Source of the DNA: CBDBZX01 sp965213645
Lineage (GTDB): Bacteria; Deinococcota; Deinococci; Deinococcales; Trueperaceae
Reading direction: 5' to 3'
NCBI GenBank assembly: GCA_965213645.1
Contig: CBDBZX010000008.1
Coordinates: forward strand, 620,001 to 684,000
Length of the DNA stretch: 64,000 bases
Below the pieces are notes generated by a model that made no database searches, was not told where the DNA came from, and worked only from the letters and a program-made list of their open reading frames with translations. Every line of letters begins with the position of its first letter. The first letter of the stretch is position 1. Shown piece after piece: positions 34,989 to 43,448 of the stretch. The position numbers and the translations under genes are program-made.

Positions 34989-35028
34989 GTAGGGGCGATT
35001 CATACAGTGATAAATTATGTGCCCCTAC
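34989..35028. repeat. GTAGGGGC hairpin repeat
   Basis: GTAGGGGC (34989-34996) pairs with GCCCCTAC (35021-35028). The phrase GTAGGGGCGATTCAT is seen again at about 39425-39439 after the P-type ATPase gene, so this is a dispersed repeat. Confidence 0.5.
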
Positions 35029-35105
35029 CCTACGCTGCGCACGCCCTCATCAGAGAAGATGATTGTGCGAAGTTCAAAGTTGAGCAATTAGGAGCAAAAA
35101 GTGGT

Positions 35106-35399
35106 TTACGTTTCCAATTCATCCTCAAAGGTCTGAATAAAAAGCCGCTTGAGCGAGGCTTCGTCTCTCAGTTCACCGCGTCGTTCGACGCGCACTCTAG
35201 CGCTGCTCGCACTATCTATATCACCTCTCGCCGCCAAATACGCCGCGCCGCGCTTCGTCGCTTCTAATTCGCTGCGGGTCGGAAAGCTTACCTTATCGTG
35301 CTTGATTGCGCCACTTAGCGCGACCAAAACGACCTCTAAGGTCATTTGACCGCCACGCAGTCTCAAGAAGACCTGTTCGACGCTGTAGCCGCTCCGCAT
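35106..35399 (-). pseudogene. Possible remnant of an FGGY-type sugar kinase C-terminus
   Basis: 97-residue frame. The segment LRLRGGQMTLEVVLVAL through SELEATKRGAAYLAARGD resembles the C-terminal FGGY domain, where a GG motif is followed by ...TA.GAAYLA. Nothing of the N-terminal two thirds is present. The resemblance is limited to short motifs, and the frame may be fortuitous. It lies in a 1.2-kb stretch without intact genes. Confidence 0.3.
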
Positions 35400-35935
35400 A
35401 GGGTAGCTTAACCCGTCAGCTCAAAGCTAGGCTAGAACGGAGCGCGTTGCGCCGTACATCTTTGCGTCACTGTCGTATTCTCGTTACAGGTGTGTTTTTG
35501 TCACGGAGCGCCCGAGCGTTGCAGTGCGCTGACTCTTCGCTGTTCCGTAAGACAAGGTCCAGTAAGTGCCTCGGTTATAGTACGTTTAAGATGTTACTTT
35601 CCTTAAAAGCTCGCGCGTGCTGTTCACCTATTTGCCCCTCGCTTGAAGTGAGGGACGCCATTAAGTGGAACTACGCTGAGGAACTCCGAAATTCCTCCGC
35701 ACTTTTCGCGCCTCGCCGCTAAGTTTCATATTCAATACTTCGGTACGGCGTGCCGCTCTGTTTAGGGGCGTCTGACCTTTCGTCAAGCTGCCATAAACTA
35801 TGAGGGCGCGGTGCCTCAGGCTGTCTCATAGTGCTGTCTCACAGTTTAGTAGGTTGATGCTTACGTCTAAATGACAACTTCAATTTTGAAGGAGCGTTAC
35901 ATCTTCAGTTTCGCTGAGGGTTTAGATCCCCTTCT
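35400..35935. other. Stretch with no gene recognised
   Basis: Between the sugar-kinase-like remnant and the P-type ATPase operon I see no convincing gene. Short open frames on both strands (one at 35447-35722, plus strand) have unusual composition and no family features. This region may be decayed coding sequence. Confidence 0.4.
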
Positions 35936-35941
35936 TATAAT
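35936..35941 (+). promoter_or_regulatory. -10 box for the YqhA/P-type ATPase operon
   Basis: A consensus TATAAT. No good -35 is seen at the right distance. Transcription would start near 35948, giving a leader of about 130 bases. Confidence 0.4.
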
Positions 35942-35976
35942 GTTTAAGGAGAGCAGATGTTTTATGTTGTTCACAT

Positions 35977-36050
35977 AAACCGTGCGGAGTGCGGTTTGCA
36001 ACCCTTCCGCCCTTTACAAGCGGAAACGACCACCCCCGTTTCATTTGGGG
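35977..36050 (+). promoter_or_regulatory. Structured leader, three hairpins in a row
   Basis: AAACCG/CGGTTT (35977-35982, 35992-35997), TTCCGC/GCGGAA (36005-36010, 36020-36025) and CCCC/GGGG (36034-36037, 36047-36050) follow each other closely, just before the GTG of the first gene. This density of stems suggests a regulatory RNA leader. I could not match it to a riboswitch class; the yybP-ykoY manganese class was considered because of the P-type ATPase, but its signature is not present. Confidence 0.4.
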
Positions 36051-36076
36051 AGACTAGCTTTAGAAGAGGTACATAG

Positions 36077-36622
36077 GTGAAGGCGATAGGTTACGTGTTC
36101 GAAGCGGCGCTCTGGCAGAGCCGCATCCTCATCTTGGTAGCGGTACTCGCGAGCTTCGCGATGTGGCTACTCATGCTCTTTATCACCACGGTGGACGCCT
36201 TTTTTCTCATCTTGAGCGTTACAAACTATACCGATGTGACGCTCGACTTAGAAGCGCGCACCGACCTGCGGGCTCAGATGATTAGCAGCGTCGTGAGCGT
36301 CATTGACGGCTACCTCATCGCTTCGGCGCTCTTTATCTTCACGGCGGGGCTGTACCGGCAGTTTATCGGTAACATCAGGATAGCTGAGGGCACTGAGGTG
36401 GCAGGGCGTATACTGGATACCAACTCGTTTGAAGGACTCAAAGGACGCTTAGCGCGGGTTATTATCCTGATTTTGGTGGTGAAGTTTTTGCAGCAAGCGC
36501 TGGGGCTCGAGTACGACACTACCCTCGACTTACTCCTACTCGGGCTGGGTATCTTGACCATCGGCGGCGCGATCTACCTGAGCCATCATAGCGGCGGGCA
36601 TGAACATGAAGTCGAGGACTGA
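36077..36622 (+). CDS. YqhA/UPF0114-family membrane protein
   Basis: 181 residues with three or four transmembrane helices (ILILVAVLASFAMWLLMLFI, IASALFIFTAGLY, VIILILVVKFLQQAL, LLLLGLGILTIGGAIYL). EAALWQSRILILVAVLAS and the mid-region helix layout are typical of YqhA. Function is unknown in the family. The tail is His-rich (HHSGGHEHEVED), possibly metal-binding. GTG start. The P-type ATPase gene begins 11 bases after its stop. Confidence 0.8.
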   Translation: MKAIGYVFEAALWQSRILILVAVLASFAMWLLMLFITTVDAFFLILSVTNYTDVTLDLEARTDLRAQMISSVVSVIDGYLIASALFIFTAGLYRQFIGNIRIAEGTEVAGRILDTNSFEGLKGRLARVIILILVVKFLQQALGLEYDTTLDLLLLGLGILTIGGAIYLSHHSGGHEHEVED

Positions 36623-36632
36623 GGAGGAGACC

Positions 36633-39440
36633 GTGGCAGATAACGAAACAGCTAACGCTGAGGCGTCCAACGCTCAAAATTCGCATACGCGCTCAGAAAC
36701 GCGCAACGCGCAGCCCTGGCACGCGCTGTCGGCGCGGCAGGTGCTGGCCGCGCTCGGCAGCAGCGAAGCGGGGCTGAGTGCGGCGGAGGCGAAAAAGCGA
36801 CTCAAGGAGGGCGCGAACGTGTTGACGCGCTTAGAAGGGGAGGCGGCCTCAGCCCTCTTACGCCGCCAACTGCGCAATCCGCTCGCTTACGTGCTCCTAG
36901 GCGCGAGCATCTTAGCGTTCTTTTTAGGGCTCGTCTTAGACGGCGTGGTGCTCCTTATCGCGGTGCTGCTCAACCTCGCCATCGGCTTTATCCAGGCGTA
37001 CCGTGCAAACCGCTCTTTCGACGCGCTCATCAAAGTCGTGCCGGGCGAGGCGGAGGTGATGCGCGGCGGGCAGGCGGTGAGCGTGCCCACCCAAGCGCTC
37101 GTGCCGGGCGACGTTGTGAACTTAGCGGTGGACAGTTGGGTTCCCGCTGACTTGCGCCTCTTGAGCAGCTACAACCTGCGCGTCAAGCAGTCCGCGCTGA
37201 CAGGTGAATCGCTCCCTGTGGACAAGCACGCCGACCCCGCCGACCCAAAGGTCAGCTTGGGGGATCGCCACAGTATGCTCTACAGCGGCACGCATGTGAG
37301 TTACGGCGGCGGGACGGGCGTAGTGGTGGCGACGGGCGCACAGACCGAGCTGGGGCGCATCTCGGGGCTGATTCAGCGCATTAAGCACGACAACCCGCCC
37401 TTTTCCGCCGCCTTTAACCGCATTGGCTGGGCGCTCAGCATCGCGATTGTGGTGCTCTCTGCGCTGGTGGCGCTAGGCGGATTTTGGCGCGGCTTCACCT
37501 TTGCGGAGGTCAAGCTCACCGTTGCCGCTATCGCGGTGGGCGCGGCTCCGGTCGGTCTGCCGCTGCTCGTGAGCGTGGCGCTCGCGGCGGGCATCTGGCG
37601 CTTAATTGGGCAGCGCGTCGCGATTCGTCACCTCGCCGCGACCGAAACGTTGGGCGGGGTCACGGCGATTCTTGCCAACAAAACGGGGGCGCTCACCCAC
37701 AGCGAGATGACCGCGACCTCGCTCTTCACGCCGACGTTGCCCTACCGTTTGAGCGGCAGAGGCTACGCGCCCGAAGGACAACTGCTAAGCGCGGACGAGG
37801 AGCACGTCAAGCTGCTCTCGTCGAACGCGAAGGATTTGCTCGTCGCGGGTGTGATCACGAGTGAGGCGAAACTCGAGCGTGACCGCCTCGGCTGGTACGT
37901 CGCGGGCGACCCCGTCGAGGGGGCACTGGTCGTGGCGGGCTACAAGCTCGGGTTGGACGCCGAACGCCTCCGTGAACACTACCCCCGCCTCGACGCGCTA
38001 CCCTTTAGGGCGTGGCGCGGCTTCTCCGCAAGCTCCCACGCCACGCCCGCTGGCTACGGGCTCATCGCCTTGAGGGGGGAGCCCGAAGAGGTGCTGCCGC
38101 GCTGTGTCATCCAGAGCGACGGGCGCGACCTCGACGCAGGCGGCCTTCGTGCGTCCATCCACCGAGAAGTCATAGAGTGGCAAGAGCGCGGTTTGCGCGT
38201 GCTCGCTCTCGCGGAGCGCCGCATCCCGGAAGCCGCGTCGCGGCTCCTCACCACCGACACCGAAGGCGGCTTTACCTTTCTAGGACTCGTGGGCGTGGTG
38301 GACCCGGTCCGCGCCGAAGCGCGTTCGACCCTGCAAGCCTGCCGAGAGGCGGGTCTCACCGTCAAGATGGTCACGGGCGACCGCGCCGCCGTTGCGCGGC
38401 TGACAGGGCAGGATTTGGGCCTGCTCACCGACACCGAAGAGGTGATGACTGGGGAGAGGTTGGCGGCGCTCTCCGGCGAGCACTTTAGGCGAGCGGTGCG
38501 CGAGCACAGCGTGTTTGCTAGGGTCACACCGGAGCAAAAAGTCCAGCTCGTCAAGGCGCTCCAAGCGGACGGACACATCGTCGCCGTGCCAGGGGACGGC
38601 GTCAACGACGCGCCTGCACTTAAACAAGCGGACGTAGGCGTCTCGATGGGCGTCTTAGGTACGTCCGTGGCGAAAGAGGTCGCGGACGCGGTGCTGACCG
38701 ACGACAACATCGCGGGGCTGTGGCGGGCGCTCCAAGAGGGGGGGCGCGTCCGCACGGCGGTGACCAAGCTCTTGACCTTCGCGCTGCCTGTGAACATCGC
38801 GCTGCTCGTTATTCTAGCGGTGAGTACCGGGTACGCGCTTTTACAGGGTGACGGCACGCTCCTGCCGCTCATACCCGACCAAGCGCTGTGGGTTCACCTC
38901 GTGGCGAACTTGTTGTTGGGCTTACCGCTGGCGCTCGAGGCCCCTTCACGAATCAACTCGCGCCAACAGACCAAGACCCTCTTAGGTCGCACCAACCTCA
39001 TCCTCATCAGCCTGATGAGCGTGCTCTTAACGGTTGGCACGCTCGCGCTCAGCTACATCAGCTTGGCGGACGCTTCACTTGAGGGCGCGACCCCAGCGCT
39101 TGCCCTGGCGCAGGTGCAGACGCTCACCGTTACAGGCATCGTGCTGGCGCAGCTCGCCTATCTCTTCGCCATCCGTGCGCCGCGCACGCAGAGCCGCCGC
39201 AACCCGTGGGTAGCGCTCAGCGTCGCCCTCCTCGCCGCGCTGCAACTCGCATTTATCTATCTGCCCTTGATGAACGCGACCTTTGGCTCCGCGCCCTTAG
39301 ACGCCTTCGCCTGGTTCAAAGCGCTGCTCTTAGGTCTCGCCGTGCTCGTGGTGATGCGGCTCAGCGTGTGGTGGCTCGCTCGCCCCGCGTCACAGGCTGA
39401 GGGCTCCGAGGCGCTGCAGCCGAGTAGGGGCGATTCATGA
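36633..39440 (+). CDS. P-type ATPase homologue lacking the phosphorylated aspartate
   Basis: 935 residues with the full domain order of a P2-type cation ATPase: N-terminal cation_ATPase_N region, membrane helices, actuator domain with ALTGESLPVDK, membrane helices, N and P domains, and about four to six C-terminal helices. The motif DKTGT, whose Asp is phosphorylated, reads ANKTGA here (Asn codon AAC at 37677-37679). The M4 motif PEGLP is PVGLP, and KGA is RGE. The hinge GDGVNDAPALK is intact. So it should be unable to form the phospho-intermediate and may be a regulator or a different kind of machine. AGGAGG sits 5 bases before the GTG at 36633, favouring it over ATG 36600. Confidence 0.88.
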   Translation: MADNETANAEASNAQNSHTRSETRNAQPWHALSARQVLAALGSSEAGLSAAEAKKRLKEGANVLTRLEGEAASALLRRQLRNPLAYVLLGASILAFFLGLVLDGVVLLIAVLLNLAIGFIQAYRANRSFDALIKVVPGEAEVMRGGQAVSVPTQALVPGDVVNLAVDSWVPADLRLLSSYNLRVKQSALTGESLPVDKHADPADPKVSLGDRHSMLYSGTHVSYGGGTGVVVATGAQTELGRISGLIQRIKHDNPPFSAAFNRIGWALSIAIVVLSALVALGGFWRGFTFAEVKLTVAAIAVGAAPVGLPLLVSVALAAGIWRLIGQRVAIRHLAATETLGGVTAILANKTGALTHSEMTATSLFTPTLPYRLSGRGYAPEGQLLSADEEHVKLLSSNAKDLLVAGVITSEAKLERDRLGWYVAGDPVEGALVVAGYKLGLDAERLREHYPRLDALPFRAWRGFSASSHATPAGYGLIALRGEPEEVLPRCVIQSDGRDLDAGGLRASIHREVIEWQERGLRVLALAERRIPEAASRLLTTDTEGGFTFLGLVGVVDPVRAEARSTLQACREAGLTVKMVTGDRAAVARLTGQDLGLLTDTEEVMTGERLAALSGEHFRRAVREHSVFARVTPEQKVQLVKALQADGHIVAVPGDGVNDAPALKQADVGVSMGVLGTSVAKEVADAVLTDDNIAGLWRALQEGGRVRTAVTKLLTFALPVNIALLVILAVSTGYALLQGDGTLLPLIPDQALWVHLVANLLLGLPLALEAPSRINSRQQTKTLLGRTNLILISLMSVLLTVGTLALSYISLADASLEGATPALALAQVQTLTVTGIVLAQLAYLFAIRAPRTQSRRNPWVALSVALLAALQLAFIYLPLMNATFGSAPLDAFAWFKALLLGLAVLVVMRLSVWWLARPASQAEGSEALQPSRGDS

Positions 39441-39543
39441 ACCCTCTCCTCCTAATTCGCGGTGCACCGCCCCCATCCCCGGAATTCTGTCCATACATAA
39501 AGCAGTTCAAAGGTCTCGCGACCGCACCAAGGAGGTTCTCCCT

Positions 39544-39906
39544 ATGAACGTTTTTACCACCACCCTCATCTTTCTACTCCTGTCGTTCGTCGCCTTTTTC
39601 CTCTTCAACCGCTACGTCAAAAAGTGGTTGCCTGATACGTGGCTCAGGTCGCGCTGGGCAATGCGCATATTCAGTGTTCTATTCGCCTTCGCCGCCGTGT
39701 ACTTCATCACCCGGTGGGGCTTTAGGCCCGCAGTCATCACTATCAATTTACGGCAAAATGTGGATAACCCCCTCAGGTGGTTCAACTGGGTCATAAGCGC
39801 GCTAAGTTTTGGTGTGGCGCAGTCGTTTCTCTTGGAGCTGCTCCAAAGCCGCGTCGAAGAGACGCCGCCTGAAGTGGAGCGGGGCAGGCGAGCTGATTTT
39901 CTTTGA
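39544..39906 (+). CDS. Small membrane protein downstream of the P-type ATPase
   Basis: 120 residues, not a family I know. Three hydrophobic segments are visible: TTLIFLLLSFVAFFLF, IFSVLFAFAAVYFI and WVISALSFGVAQSFLLEL. An ideal ribosome site (AAGGAGG) lies before the ATG. Same strand as the ATPase and 103 bases after it, so likely in the same transcript. Confidence 0.7.
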   Translation: MNVFTTTLIFLLLSFVAFFLFNRYVKKWLPDTWLRSRWAMRIFSVLFAFAAVYFITRWGFRPAVITINLRQNVDNPLRWFNWVISALSFGVAQSFLLELLQSRVEETPPEVERGRRADFL

Positions 39907-40072
39907 GCTTGTGGGTGAACGCTCGAGCCCCCTCACTGTTCCGTTGAGGCTCGAGCCGTTCATCTCTAAGCGTACGAAACTTAGCCGCGTGTCTCGACTT
40001 GGTGACTTTCTGACACCAAACAGGTCCAAACAAGCGAAACCTCTACGCTCTATTCTGATACACCCGTCACAT

Positions 40073-40121
40073 GGGAAGTTGCGCGGAATAGAGACCGTGC
40101 AACTAGACCGCGCAACTTCCC
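40073..40121. repeat. 14-bp perfect inverted repeat before a small membrane gene
   Basis: GGGAAGTTGCGCGG (40073-40086) and its complement (40108-40121) flank 21 bases. No T-run follows on either strand. It lies just ahead of the ribosome site of the 52-residue gene, so it may be a leader hairpin or an intergenic repeat. Confidence 0.5.
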
Positions 40122-40147
40122 CGAGCCAACTCCGAAAGGAGTCGTAG

Positions 40148-40306
40148 ATGATTCCAGAGAGCTTTTCAGCCATCCCCGACCTGAGCATCTGGGAAAAACT
40201 GCTGCTGTTCGTCGAGGTCGCCGCTGTGCTGGCGCTTCTAGCCATACTTCTCTACTTTTTACTGTGGCGCAGCGGTGACGATGACAGAGACAACGAGGGT
40301 GAGTAA
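40148..40306 (+). CDS. 52-residue single-pass membrane protein
   Basis: Begins MIPESFSAIPDLSIWEKL, then one transmembrane helix (LFVEVAAVLALLAILLYFLL) and an acidic tail (RSGDDDRDNEGE). AAAGGAG lies 7 bases before the ATG. It is on the same strand as the ATPase operon and may be a small accessory subunit; that is inference from position only. No family assigned. Confidence 0.65.
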   Translation: MIPESFSAIPDLSIWEKLLLFVEVAAVLALLAILLYFLLWRSGDDDRDNEGE

Positions 40307-40320
40307 GCTGGGTCGAACCG

Positions 40321-41451
40321 CTAAACAACATCTGCACCATCTGTAGCGGTGCAGACGTAAATTTCCGGCTCGCGTTCGGTTTTTGAGTAGCAAGACGCGA
40401 CCTCTTTGGCAAAAGCTCTAGCGTCCGCTTGCGCCACTAACGCCACTGCGCAGCCCCCGAAGCCCGCGCCGGTCATGCGTGCGCCGTAGCAGCCTGCTTT
40501 ATAAGCGCATTCGACCATCGCGTTTAAGGCGTCGCTCGAGACCTCAAAGTCATCTCTTAGACTCGCGTGACTCTCGTTCATCAGCTCGCCCAACCTCTTC
40601 GCGTCGCCCCGCTTCATCGCCTCGGCTGCCTGAAGTGTCCGCGCATTTTCGGTGATGACGTGCCGCGCCCGCTTCCTCGTTACCTCATCTAGCTTATCCC
40701 CCTCAGCTTCAAATCGCTCCCAACTCACCTCTCTGAGGGCGTCTACGCCAAAGGCCCTTGCCGCCGCTTCACACTGCTCACGGCGTTCGTTGTAGGCCGA
40801 GTCTACAAGTCCGCGCTGGGTCTTTGTGTCCATCACAATCACAGCGGTCTCTTCGGGCAGTGGCACGGCTTCGATGTCTAAAGAGCGGCAGTCAATGAGC
40901 AAGGCGCGCCCTTCTTGACCTGCCGCCGACGCGAGTTGGTCCATGACGCCGCAGCTCACACCGACCCACTCGTTTTCGGCGCGTTGGGCGAGCTTTGCCA
41001 TCTCAGGCGGGTTCCAGGAGAGGTCGGAGACGGCGGCGAAGGCTCTTGCGGTGGCAAGTTCCAAGGCGGCTGAAGAGGAGAGCCCTGAGCCGCGCGGCAC
41101 GTCACTCGAGCTAACCCCCTCCCAGCCTCTTAGTTCGAATCCCGCCTCTTGCAGCGACCACGCTGTACCCTTGAGATACTCCAACCACCCTTCACCCTTG
41201 CCAAAGCTCTTGAGACTGAAGGTGCGCGTCTTGTTGAACTCAACGGAATGAATCTCGATCTTACGGTCCTCACGCGGTCTTAGCGCAAGCCACACCGCCC
41301 GGTCGATCGCAAGCGGTAAGACGAAACCGTCATTGTAGTCGGTGTGTTCACCGATCAAATTGACGCGCCCTGGGGCCCGGACTAGAAAGGTGGGTTCAGC
41401 GTTGTAGCGCTCCTGAAAAGCGTCCAACACACGGGTTTTAGGGGCGCTCAT
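40321..41451 (-). CDS. galK: Galactokinase
   Basis: Phosphorylates galactose at C1 in the Leloir pathway. 376 residues of the GHMP kinase family: galactose-binding signature APGRVNLIGEHTDYNDGFVL, ATP-binding PRGSGLSSSAALELA, and C-terminal MTGAGFGGCAVAL. The start at 41451 (MSAPKTRV) is chosen because the 45 codons before it in frame run into the intergenic repeat. No galT or galE is adjacent. Confidence 0.94.
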   Translation of the reverse strand: MSAPKTRVLDAFQERYNAEPTFLVRAPGRVNLIGEHTDYNDGFVLPLAIDRAVWLALRPREDRKIEIHSVEFNKTRTFSLKSFGKGEGWLEYLKGTAWSLQEAGFELRGWEGVSSSDVPRGSGLSSSAALELATARAFAAVSDLSWNPPEMAKLAQRAENEWVGVSCGVMDQLASAAGQEGRALLIDCRSLDIEAVPLPEETAVIVMDTKTQRGLVDSAYNERREQCEAAARAFGVDALREVSWERFEAEGDKLDEVTRKRARHVITENARTLQAAEAMKRGDAKRLGELMNESHASLRDDFEVSSDALNAMVECAYKAGCYGARMTGAGFGGCAVALVAQADARAFAKEVASCYSKTEREPEIYVCTATDGADVV

Positions 41452-41546
41452 GTCTGTGGTGTGAGGGCGCTCGGTATGCGGGTTAAGGGAGTTGATATCA
41501 AGGGGTCTCCTAAAGAGGTTAAAAATACGCTCTTTATAGCACGTGT

Positions 41547-41768
41547 TAGCAGGTATCATCTGGTCTGAGACACTCTCCCCGTCCAAAGTGATGTTTCGCT
41601 TTGCGAAAAGTGCCTAACTGGCACGCACTTGATTGTGATGATGCCCTTGCCGGTTACGAAGTTTCCCTCCGGGAAGGCAAAACTTCGTTTGCGAAGCCCT
41701 TACTTCGTAAAGCTTCGCGCACCTTCGGGAGAAGCGACATTTTGTCTCAGTATGTCTTAGAACTGCTA
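41547..41768. repeat. TAGCA...TGCTA miniature element, copy 2 (with internal extra sequence)
   Basis: Starts TAGCAGGTATCATCTGGT, continues CTGAGACACTCTC and ends CTTAGAACTGCTA. About 110 bases longer than the 52529 and 59932 copies because of an inner part containing CTTCG-rich hairpins. It fills most of the 434-base gap between galK and the histidine kinase gene. The rest of the gap holds a CCTTCAC/GTGAAGG hairpin near 41802-41826 and nothing else I can support. Confidence 0.7.
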
Positions 41769-41885
41769 TGTGAAGCGTGCAGAATAAAAAGTCTATATTA
41801 AACCTTCACTTGTCAGGGGTGAAGGCTTTATGAGATAATGGAACTCTCGAAGGTGTGGCAGTAATCCAACTCCGAGGGAAGCGGT

Positions 41886-43049
41886 ATGGCTGAGCAATAT
41901 AGTGAAAAAGTGAATAGTGAAGAGCTGACAAGAACAGCGCAGATAGAAGCCGAGGAGCGCTTCTCCGTAGTTTTCGAAACGACCCCGGCTCCATCCGTTA
42001 TCGTGCGGCTCAGTGACGTTCAGCATGTGGCGATGAACGATGGGTTCTTAGACGTTTTAAGGTACGAAAAGGACGATTTGCTAGGGCGGACGTTTCACGA
42101 CCTACAGCCGTATGACAGCACCGCCGCTTTTGAGCAGGTGCTCGACACGTTGCGGCGCGGCGCGTCCGTTCCGCAGACCGAGATGAACTTGCAGACGAAA
42201 TCCGGCGATAAAAAGCGCGTGATTATGACGGCGAAGCCGCTCGAGCTGGGCGGTGACGCTTGCGCCATCTTCGCTTTTTCGGACATCACCGAGCTTAGAG
42301 AGGTTCAGAAGCAGCTCGAGAGAGCCCGCCTCAGACTCGCCCAGATGCGCGAACGCGAACGCTTATCGTTAGCCCGTGAACTCCACGACGACGCGGTGCA
42401 GGGGCTGATTGGGCTCTCGTACAAGCTGGCGCAAGAGAGCAAACAGGCTAAAACGTGCGAGACGTGCGGCACAACCTTCACTGATACCTTTAAGGGCTAC
42501 CAACAAGAGGTCTTGGCCGTATCGCGACAACTGCGCGGCGTGATTCGCGGGCTGCGCCCTGCCGGGCTCGCCGAACTCGGGCTCAGCGCAGCGATCAAGA
42601 ATTACACCGAGAACTTCTCCGAAGAGGGACGGGGCGACGTACCGGAGATTAGGCTCGAGCTAGAAGACAGCAGCAAACACCTGCCCAAAGGCGATAAGAC
42701 CGCGCAGCAACTCTCGCTCTGCTTGTTCCGCGCCACCCAAGAAGCCCTGCGCAACGCCGCCACCCACGCCCAAGCGACGGAGGTGAAGGTGCACCTCTCT
42801 TTCGACGAAGATAAGGACGAGGCGACGCTGCAAGTACGGGATGACGGGCGCGGCTTCGAGGTGCCTTCTTCATACGGTGCGTTAGCCCGCGACGACCACT
42901 TCGGGCTCGTCGGTACGGATGAGTACGTGTCGGCTTTGGGCGGAACCTTTACCGTTGAATCAGAACCCGGCAAAGGGACGACGGTGAAGGTGCGGTTGCC
43001 GCTCGAGGGGCCACGCTACGAACTCCCTTTACCGATCATAAAGATGTGA
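41886..43049 (+). CDS. PAS-containing histidine kinase (HisKA_3 type)
   Basis: 387 residues, soluble, with no membrane helix. A PAS domain covers about 25-130 (FETTPAPSVIVRL, MNDGFLDVL). The phospho-acceptor His167 lies in RELHDDAVQGL, the NarL-partner (HisKA_3) type. A C-x-x-C pair follows at 191-194 (CETCG). The ATPase domain has NAATHAQAT, VRDDGRGF and HFGLVG. No response regulator gene is adjacent, so the partner is elsewhere. Confidence 0.9.
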   Translation: MAEQYSEKVNSEELTRTAQIEAEERFSVVFETTPAPSVIVRLSDVQHVAMNDGFLDVLRYEKDDLLGRTFHDLQPYDSTAAFEQVLDTLRRGASVPQTEMNLQTKSGDKKRVIMTAKPLELGGDACAIFAFSDITELREVQKQLERARLRLAQMRERERLSLARELHDDAVQGLIGLSYKLAQESKQAKTCETCGTTFTDTFKGYQQEVLAVSRQLRGVIRGLRPAGLAELGLSAAIKNYTENFSEEGRGDVPEIRLELEDSSKHLPKGDKTAQQLSLCLFRATQEALRNAATHAQATEVKVHLSFDEDKDEATLQVRDDGRGFEVPSSYGALARDDHFGLVGTDEYVSALGGTFTVESEPGKGTTVKVRLPLEGPRYELPLPIIKM

Positions 43050-43074
43050 CCTTCATTCTGGCGTAAACTGCCTT

Positions 43075-43302
43075 ATGGTCTACCCCGCGTTCGACGCTAA
43101 AGAAGTAACAGGTAATGTACTCTTAAAGAACCCGAGTGTCATGGAACTGTGGAAGTGGGCGGCGAACGAGGGCAAGGTGCAAGCGCTCAGCGTCAAAGGT
43201 AAAAACTACGTGGTGGTCAAGGACGAGGGTTTGGCGGAGCAGATTAGTGCGGCGGGAGTATATACGTATCAGTACGATGATGAGGTGAAGAGGTTGGTCT
43301 GA
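43075..43302 (+). CDS. Small hypothetical protein
   Basis: 75 residues with alternating strands and helices (VMELWKWAANEGKVQALSVK, NYVVVKDEGLAEQI). Family not recognised. It lies 25 bases after the histidine kinase stop, so may be co-transcribed. A GCAATGAG repeat begins right after its stop. Confidence 0.5.
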   Translation: MVYPAFDAKEVTGNVLLKNPSVMELWKWAANEGKVQALSVKGKNYVVVKDEGLAEQISAAGVYTYQYDDEVKRLV

Positions 43303-43303
43303 A

Positions 43304-43378
43304 AGCAATGAGGTAAAAGCAATGAGCAATGAGTGAAACCCTTTAGACTCGTTGCTCATTGCCCGTTGCTTTCAACTC
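43304..43378. repeat. GCAATGAG hairpin repeat
   Basis: AGCAATGAGCAATGAGTGAA (43319-43338), then CTTTAGACTCGTTGCTCATT on the other arm. The inner part is almost identical to 17041-17090. It starts 2 bases after a stop codon. Confidence 0.75.
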
Positions 43379-43448
43379 AAACACCTGAAACCTCTCTCAA
43401 TTCGCTGATTTCGCCGCCCTAAAGCAACCCGCACGGTACACTACCCTC

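Noticed and set aside
35447..35722. Plus-strand 91-codon frame
   Set aside because: Cys/Arg/Ser-rich composition unlike the neighbouring proteins; no ribosome site, no family.
35936..36076. yybP-ykoY manganese riboswitch before the P-type ATPase operon
   Set aside because: TTTGGGGAGACTAG resembles part of the consensus by chance, but the other conserved loop is missing and the stem order does not fit.
38054..38872. Long minus-strand open frame opposite the P-type ATPase gene
   Set aside because: Composition (Ser/Arg/Thr-rich, no recognisable motif) is that of a mirror frame of a GC-rich gene, and the plus-strand protein is clearly real.
41547..41768. CRISPR-like direct repeats in the galK-kinase gap
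   Set aside because: The CTTCG-rich pieces are irregular inverted repeats in a miniature element, not evenly spaced direct repeats with unique spacers.
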